Positions 58,953 to 64,000 of a stretch of DNA of 64,000 nucleotides are shown one piece after another. The stretch's first letter is position 1. Every line of letters begins with the position of its first letter. Under the pieces are notes generated by a model that searched no databases, was not told the origin of the DNA, and saw nothing but the letters and a program-made list of their open reading frames with translations. Location of the stretch: positions 1 through 64,000 of the forward strand of contig JAHCMI010000028.1 in NCBI GenBank assembly GCA_019192545.1, written 5' to 3'. The translations under genes were made by a program, and so were the position numbers. This stretch comes from Rivularia sp. MS3 (GTDB lineage Bacteria; Cyanobacteriota; Cyanobacteriia; Cyanobacteriales; Nostocaceae).

Positions 58953-59774
58953 CTACATTTTTGAAATCCGTTCCCGTAGTTTTTCTACTACGGCTTTTTC
59001 TTCTGTAGTTAAACTCTTATCAAATAGAAGCTGATATATTAACGGTAATCCTAAATCTAAGTTTTCTAATAGTGCCCCTTGGGAGAATACATCTTCTGGT
59101 TTTCCTTCAAAAATTAACTGTCCTTTATCCATAACAAATATCCAGTCAGCCCAACGATAAACTAAGTCTAAATCGTGGGTAGACATTAATAATGTTGTTC
59201 CGTTTTGATAAATTTTATCGAGGGTTTTTATTAGCTGACGGGTGTGTTTGATATCTAAATATGCAGTTGGCTCATCTAATAGTAATAATTTCGGTCGGAG
59301 TACCATCACGTCTGCAATGGAAACTCGTTTTTTTTGTCCTAAGCTGAGATGATGTACCGGTCTTTGTGCTAGTTCTTCTAATCTCAGTTCTTTTAATATT
59401 TCTTCTACTCTAGTTTGAATTTCTTTGGTAGGTAAATTCAAATTGCACAAGCCATAAGAAATATCTTCCTCTATTGTAGAAGCAACTAGCTGTTGCTCTG
59501 GATCTTGGAATATTAACCCGACTTCTTGACGTAAATTATTTAAATAACTGCGGTCGTATCTTAAGGGCTTTCCGTGCCAACGAATAATTCCCCGATTCGG
59601 CTTGTATAAACCATTTGCTAATAAAAATAATGTCGTCTTTCCACAACCATTTTGACCAATAAGCGCGGATTTTTTTCCAGATGGGATATTTAAAGTTAAA
59701 CCATTGAGTGAAGATTCTCTAGCACCAGGATAAGTGTAATAAACCTGGTCAAATTCCAGCAAATATTCCTGCAT
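58953..59774 (-). CDS. cbiO: Cobalt ECF transporter ATPase CbiO
   Basis: The 273-aa ATPase has Walker A GQNGCGKTT, the Q-loop LIFQDPEQQLVASTIEEDISYG typical of ECF ATPases, signature LSLGQKKRV, Walker B LLLLDEPTAYLD, and switch His in STHDLDLV. It is the energising subunit of CbiMNQO. It overlaps cbiQ by 26 bp. It is the last gene of the operon, near a 58922-58950 GACGTAGCATTGCTAAGTC hairpin that probably terminates it. Confidence 0.93.
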   Translation of the reverse strand: MQEYLLEFDQVYYTYPGARESSLNGLTLNIPSGKKSALIGQNGCGKTTLFLLANGLYKPNRGIIRWHGKPLRYDRSYLNNLRQEVGLIFQDPEQQLVASTIEEDISYGLCNLNLPTKEIQTRVEEILKELRLEELAQRPVHHLSLGQKKRVSIADVMVLRPKLLLLDEPTAYLDIKHTRQLIKTLDKIYQNGTTLLMSTHDLDLVYRWADWIFVMDKGQLIFEGKPEDVFSQGALLENLDLGLPLIYQLLFDKSLTTEEKAVVEKLRERISKM

Positions 59775-60561
59775 TTAGCCACCATTCTAAACCGATTAAA
59801 ATTCCACAACCGATTACTGCCTCTAGAAGATAGCGCTTTGATGGACGATAGCGACGGGGAGCATAAACCCGAAATTCTCCATTCATCCCTCGTGCTTCTA
59901 ATCCTAAAGAAAACTGACTGTATTTTTGCAACGTTCGCTTTAAAAGCTGTCCTACTAATAGCGCTAAACTTTTAATGCTAGTACGAAAATCGCGGTAGCC
60001 AAGACGAGATTTTTGAGCAATTGATAATTCGGTTGCTGTATTCCACAAAATGAAAATGAACCGATACATTAATAATAATAATTCAATTAGCAGCGTCGGA
60101 AATTTGAATCGGCGTAATGTCTCCAAGACTTCTGTAAATGGAACTGTCAACATTAAAAAGTAGAGACAAGAAACAGAAGCGAATGCTCTAGTAAATATAG
60201 TTAAAGCTTGGTAAAAACCGCTTTTACTAACAAATATATAGTAGTCGCCGAAATTCAAACCAAACCAAGAATCATTTTGTACTCGGAAAATATCAGCTAC
60301 AGAAACTCCATTAATAACTAAAGCCGGTAAACTAGTCAGCCAGAAAAAACTGGCAACCGCTAAGATTCGGATATAAATACCAGCAGGTATTTTAGCATAA
60401 ACAACAGTCCAAATACCCATCCATAAAGCTATTAAAAGTTGTACTGGTGGATGGGTAGATAGAGATATCAGTAAAGTAACAATTGCGAAGATTAATTTGT
60501 GTTCTGGAGGTAATCCCCGCAATCGATTCGTGTAAGCTAAAGTATCGAGTTTTAAGCTCAT
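59749..60561 (-). CDS. cbiQ: Cobalt ECF transporter transmembrane component CbiQ
   Basis: The 270-aa protein has about five to six membrane helices. It has the ECF-T coupling motifs ATELSIAQKSRLGYRD and FSLGLEARGMNGEFRV (the two Ala-Arg-Gly-type signatures that dock on the ATPase). It overlaps cbiN by 4 bp and cbiO by 26 bp, consistent with tight co-expression. Confidence 0.92.
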   Translation of the reverse strand: MSLKLDTLAYTNRLRGLPPEHKLIFAIVTLLISLSTHPPVQLLIALWMGIWTVVYAKIPAGIYIRILAVASFFWLTSLPALVINGVSVADIFRVQNDSWFGLNFGDYYIFVSKSGFYQALTIFTRAFASVSCLYFLMLTVPFTEVLETLRRFKFPTLLIELLLLMYRFIFILWNTATELSIAQKSRLGYRDFRTSIKSLALLVGQLLKRTLQKYSQFSLGLEARGMNGEFRVYAPRRYRPSKRYLLEAVIGCGILIGLEWWLNAGIFAGI

Positions 60562-60866
60562 TCTTCGCGTTTTTTCCGCTCGCTACGTCCTCGATATAAA
60601 CCAATTGAGTAACCTATTAAGCCCGCACCTAAACCAGCTTGAGCGCAAAACAATAAAGTTTCAATTTCACCGCTAGGTGGTTCAAATATCGGTGTAAACC
60701 AAGGTTTATATTCTGGTTTAACTTCAGTTATAACTTCTTCAGCTTCACCATCAGCACCACCATATTCACCACGTACAAATATTAATGGTGCAATTGTCAA
60801 AGCAACAACAGCCGATATCAACAGCCAATTATTCCATCCGTTATTAGACTGACTTGATTGTTTCAT
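60558..60866 (-). CDS. cbiN: Cobalt transporter accessory subunit CbiN
   Basis: The 102-aa protein has two membrane helices flanking an exposed loop, [21 protein letters not shown], the hallmark of CbiN. Its presence argues for cobalt rather than nickel (which uses NikN/NikL) as the substrate of this ECF system. CbiN helps load the metal onto CbiM. It overlaps cbiM by 23 bp. Confidence 0.92.
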   Translation of the reverse strand: MKQSSQSNNGWNNWLLISAVVALTIAPLIFVRGEYGGADGEAEEVITEVKPEYKPWFTPIFEPPSGEIETLLFCAQAGLGAGLIGYSIGLYRGRSERKKREE

Positions 60867-61635
60867 TCCTTTGAGATTCCCCTTTAATTAAATTCAATAA
60901 TTCTAATTCTTGTGAATTGTAAGATTGTAGCCAATTCCACACTAATACTGTCAGCAAACCTTCACTAATAGCCAAAGGAACCTGTGTTAAAGCAAAAATT
61001 CCCGCAAACTTAGTAAACGAAGCCATTACCCCACCAACTTCTGCGGGGAAAGCTAAAGCTAATTGTCCTGAAGTAATAATATAAGTCAATAAATCTGCCA
61101 AAGCAGCAGCTAAAAATATTGCTAACCTTTGATTGCCCGACATCTTCATGGTTAACCGATAAATCCAAAAAGCAAAAAAAGGCCCGGCGATCGCCATTGA
61201 AAACGCATTAGCACCCAAGGTTGTCAATCCCCCATGTGCCAGTAATAGAGCTTGAAACAACAAAACCAAAGTCCCCAAAACCGACATAGCTAAAGGGCCG
61301 AATAAAACCGCACCCAAACCAGTACCGGTAGGATGAGAACAGCTACCAGTTACCGAAGGAATTTTCAAAGCAGAAAGCACGAAAGCAAAAGCACCAGCTA
61401 AACCCAAAAGCAATTTAAGCTGAGGTTTTTCTTTAGTGATGCGAGTCAGGGATATAAAACCTAAAATAATGAAAGGTGCAGAAACAACCCACCAAAAAGC
61501 AGCCCAGCCAACGGGTAAAAAACCTTCCATTATATGCATTGCGTAAGCTGGTTTTGGTAAACCAACTACTAAATATAAACTTATTAATGCGATTCCTAGT
61601 AAGTTTAACTTTTTGCGATTCTTGAGGATTCCCAT
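60844..61635 (-). CDS. cbiM: Cobalt ECF substrate-binding component CbiM
   Basis: The 263-aa protein has an extra N-terminal signal-like helix ending at AYA (residue 32). The mature start [13 protein letters not shown] follows; the His at the second mature position chelates cobalt in the family. Other features: [17 protein letters not shown] and [24 protein letters not shown]. It is the first gene of cbiMNQO. There is no cobalamin riboswitch on its own strand upstream, but one is present on the opposite strand 490 bp away. Confidence 0.94.
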   Translation of the reverse strand: MGILKNRKKLNLLGIALISLYLVVGLPKPAYAMHIMEGFLPVGWAAFWWVVSAPFIILGFISLTRITKEKPQLKLLLGLAGAFAFVLSALKIPSVTGSCSHPTGTGLGAVLFGPLAMSVLGTLVLLFQALLLAHGGLTTLGANAFSMAIAGPFFAFWIYRLTMKMSGNQRLAIFLAAALADLLTYIITSGQLALAFPAEVGGVMASFTKFAGIFALTQVPLAISEGLLTVLVWNWLQSYNSQELELLNLIKGESQRNETIKSV

Positions 61636-62121
61636 AAAAATGTGGTTTTGTTTTTTACTAGTTGAAAAATATCAAAAATAATATTCTTTGTTTGAGAGTC
61701 AATAAGTGATAAATTTTTGTGCTGATATTAGTTAAGACAAACTATGAAATCAGTTGCTATAGCTCCTCAAAAAGTTCCTAGCTAAATATTTATTTTACAA
61801 ATTTTATTTATAGTAGCATGGTTGTTTAGTTTTAAATATTAACAAGAACACTTTTATTTGTATGAATCTATTTATAAGCTTAACTAATATTTAATATTCT
61901 ATAAAAGGTTGACATTAACATTAACAGTAACAATTACATTAACATTGACATTGTCATCTTTTAGCAGAAAATATTATCCTAAATAAGTTATCTTAGAAAC
62001 ACAATTAGGCATAATAAATAATATATAAATAGCGAATACTTATTTTTGATTACTGAGCGCGAATTATTCCGCAAAATGGAATATATCGGTTTGATTAAGC
62101 ATAAGCATATCTTGAATTAAT
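61636..62121. other. Divergent spacer with an ACATTA repeat
   Basis: Contains an imperfect hexanucleotide array GACATTAACATTAACAGTAA..ACATTAACATTGACATTG at about 61910-61956. The remainder is AT-rich. It should hold the promoters of cbiM and of the riboswitch transcript. Confidence 0.6.
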
Positions 62122-62230
62122 TGGTTCTGATAGGGGTCAGCTATCAGACGTAAGGGGGAAAGTTTGGTGTAAATCCAGCGCTGTCCCGCAGCTGTGATGA
62201 GATGAAAGTCTTGAAGTCAGAACGCCCACC
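62122..62230 (+). promoter_or_regulatory. Cobalamin riboswitch
   Basis: The conserved order is present: GGTTCTGA (5-prime P1 strand, about 62123-62130), GGGGTCAG..CTATCAGACGTAAGGGGGAAAGT-type core, GGTGTAAATCC, GCTGTCCCGCAGCTGTGATGAG (B12 box region at about 62179-62200), and closing TCAGAACGCCCACC (3-prime P1 strand, about 62217-62230). The two P1 strands are complementary. It lies just upstream of the receptor gene and should repress it when adenosyl- or methylcobalamin is plentiful. Confidence 0.92.
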
Positions 62231-62233
62231 AAT

Positions 62234-63579
62234 ATGACAAAAAACACAAATATCTGCGAGGTACAGATGAGAATTATTTTTAATCGGCAATCGCGAATCC
62301 AGTTTACTGCATCAATTATGACGGTATTGGGGATATTATCTGGGAATAACAGCGCTACAGCACAAGAAATAAAGCAAATATCAAAATTTATCCAGCATCA
62401 GGGTACAGCAAAGGATTTAGAAATAATTCCAGAATTAATCCCTGAAAATACTTCCACCGTAAGTACACCGACCAAATTCTCACAGATTTTACCTGGAGCG
62501 CAAAATTAGGAAAAGCAGACGATTCCTTATTAACAGCGAAAGTCTATTTAGATTTTCTCAATACTCGTTTCGACAATCGCACAGACATCAGTAATCAGCA
62601 ACAATTTGATAACAATCAAAAATCCTTGGGTTTTCAGATACAGCATAATTGGCAAATTGCTCAAAATCACAATATTACCTATGGTTTTGACTACCGTAAT
62701 GTCAGCGCTGAAAATGTAACTCGCAACCTCGAAGATGGAACAGAAACAGAGAATTATGATGATAGTATCGGACAGGGAGCGGTATTTGCCAAATATCTGG
62801 TCGATGTAACACCAGACGTGCGATTAAACTTAGGATTGCGTCAAGACTTCAATAGTTTGATAAACGGTTCGGTGACTTCACCAGCAGTAGGAGCGCGTTG
62901 GAACTTGGCAGAAACGACTACATTAAGAGCTAACTATATCCGTAATTTCCGAGTTCCTACCCTATTTAACTTATTTAGCAATTCACCTTTTGCCCAAGGT
63001 AATCCTGATTTAAAAGCAGAAAGAGGTAATAGTTTTGATATAGGTATGGATCAACAATTAGGAGATATTGGTTTACTACGTTTGACGTTTTTCAATAACA
63101 CCATCACCGATAATATTGCTTATGATAATGTTAATTTAACTTATGAAAATATTGGTAAAGTTCGGACAAATGGGATAGAACTTGCCTTAAACTTGCAGTT
63201 AGCTAGGAATTTCTATTTTTCTGGTAACTATACTTTAAATGACCCTAAAATTCTTGAAAGTTCAAATCCTGCTGAAGTAGATCGAGAATTAAGATTTGCA
63301 GGTGCTGATAGTATCAATTTAGGGCTTTCCTACGAAAATCCGCAAGGTTGGTATGCAGGAATTTTGATGCATTCTTTAGGTAGTTATCCTACAAATAATA
63401 CAAATACAGAATCCTTACCCGGTTACACAACCTTTGATTTTAAATTGCGAGTTCCCGTAAATGAAAACTTAGCGCTTAACGGTAGTGTAGAAAACGTTTT
63501 TGACCAGAGATTTCAATTATTTCCCGGCTTTCCCGATGCAGGTAGAATTGTACAAATAGGTATGAATTATAAGTTTTAG
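62234..63579 (+). pseudogene. TonB-dependent (BtuB-like) outer-membrane receptor, truncated and frameshifted
   Basis: The first reading (ATG 62234, or better ATG 62267 with GCGAGG five bases before it) encodes a signal peptide (MRIIFNRQSRIQFTAS...ATAQ) and about 45 further residues, then stops at 62509. The C-terminal barrel is in another frame, from about 62461 (KYTDQILTDFTWSAKLG) to 63579. It includes the TonB-receptor segments NYIRNFRVPTLFNLF, NPDLKAERGNSFDIG and the terminal VQIGMNYKF with final Phe. The plug domain (with TonB box) and the first barrel strands are absent. So it is a deletion plus frame break, not one indel. The function is lost unless the locus is misassembled. Confidence 0.88.
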
Positions 63580-63592
63580 GGAATTCGGGATT

Positions 63593-63792
63593 GGTAATTG
63601 TTAATTGGTAATTGGTAATTGGTTATTTAATCCAAAATCCGTCTTGACAACTTTGACAAAGAGAAGTTGGGGGGAAGATATTCTTCCCCCAAACTGAGCC
63701 GCACATGACGGTGAACGGCAAAGAACATATCCCTGTCAAGTTTATCTCTTCGACAAGCTCCGCTAACGCAAAATCTAAAATATAAAATCACT
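63593..63792. repeat. Spacer with AATTGGTAATTGGT repeats
   Basis: Heptamer-like TAATTGGTAATTGG runs at about 63593-63628 are followed by a TTGGGGGGAAGATATTCTTCCCCCAA palindrome (about 63669-63694) and AAGCTCCGCTAACGC, a piece of the dispersed palindrome family. The hairpin may terminate the receptor transcript. Confidence 0.65.
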
Positions 63793-64000
63793 ATGAGTAA
63801 TTATAATCCTTGGGTAACACCATTAAATCGACAAATTACAGAAGATTTATTAACAGGGGGAAAAATCGAATATGAGGATATTGATTGCAGTTGTGATGTT
63901 TTATCGTCATTACTTTACACTTTGTTTCAACAAAATTGGCAGCAGGTAGAGTTAGGACATGTCGCTCAAGGTGGAGTTTTAGAATTAGAATTTACCAATC
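63793..64000 (+). CDS. Partial hypothetical protein, runs off the right edge
   Basis: From ATG 63793 the frame is open to the end of the window (69 codons). It begins MSNYNPWVTPLNRQITEDLL and includes YEDIDCSCDVLSSLLYTLFQ and VAQGGVLELEFTN. The sequence is ordinary in codon use and looks conserved, but I do not recognise the family. It has no signal peptide. A link to cobalt or cobalamin is only suggested by position. Confidence 0.6.
   Translation, partial: MSNYNPWVTPLNRQITEDLLTGGKIEYEDIDCSCDVLSSLLYTLFQQNWQQVELGHVAQGGVLELEFTN

Noticed and set aside
1-64000. tRNA and rRNA genes, prophage, integrated plasmid
   Set aside because: No cloverleaf-compatible T-loop/CCA arrangement, no rRNA core sequence, and no integrase, capsid, tail or replication-initiator gene was seen.

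Overview
The window is chromosomal DNA from a cyanobacterium, most likely a filamentous heterocystous one (Nostocales; the genus is not resolved). The evidence is psaM (photosystem I), cruP (lycopene cyclase paralogue), a GT2 enzyme like the cyanobacterial monoglucosyldiacylglycerol synthase, ebsA, a KGK-domain protein, AT-rich composition, many HIP1 octamers (GCGATCGC) and heptanucleotide tandem repeats of the kind known as STRR in heterocystous cyanobacteria. No rRNA, tRNA, CRISPR array or complete insertion sequence was found.

Layout. 1-950 is a gene-free block of nested repeats. 952-4123 holds a BadF-type sugar kinase, a GxxExxY nuclease-fold gene between two minisatellites with inverted head motifs, and an ADP-ribosylglycohydrolase. 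4264-17770 holds housekeeping and conserved cyanobacterial genes: D-ribulose kinase, psaM, TPR protein, GST, YajQ, MAPEG, DprA-like, a frameshifted PadR regulator beside a 2TM remnant, a BioD/DRTGG protein, ebsA and an mgdA-like glycosyltransferase. dnaX (17972-20014) converges on the glycosyltransferase. 20268-25443 is a two-gene set: a 220-aa protein and a 1380-aa TPR-CHAT protein sharing a homologous N-terminal domain; the CHAT domain keeps its Cys but appears to lack its His.

25959-36197 is a phosphonate locus. phnC-D-E (import) runs leftward and phnG-H-I-J-K-L-M (C-P lyase) runs rightward from a shared upstream region. A PhnZ-like HD oxygenase gene lies just downstream on the other strand. 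phnF, phnN, phnO and phnP are not present here. Four of the operon spacers are filled by palindromic repeats or MITE-like elements, one with a clear target-site duplication. After serC, a Uma2 gene, two tandem paralogous membrane proteins and cruP comes a surface polysaccharide cluster (43681-51868): two GT4-type and three GT2 glycosyltransferases around a Wzm/Wzt ABC exporter.

51894-58831 is mixed: a small membrane protein, a PPC/DUF296 protein, a dynamin-like GTPase with an apparent large internal deletion, KGK and HNH proteins, an alpha/beta hydrolase, purT and a CAP-domain protein. The right end is about cobalt and cobalamin: cbiMNQO on the minus strand and, divergently, a cobalamin riboswitch in front of a TonB-dependent receptor gene that has lost its middle and is frameshifted. 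A conserved-looking gene of unknown function runs off the right edge.

The strongest non-gene signal is the density and organisation of dispersed repeats: polar heptamer repeats starting at stop codons, MITE families, and repeats that have entered or copied coding ends. All functional calls rest on reading the sequence and on family knowledge; no database search was run.
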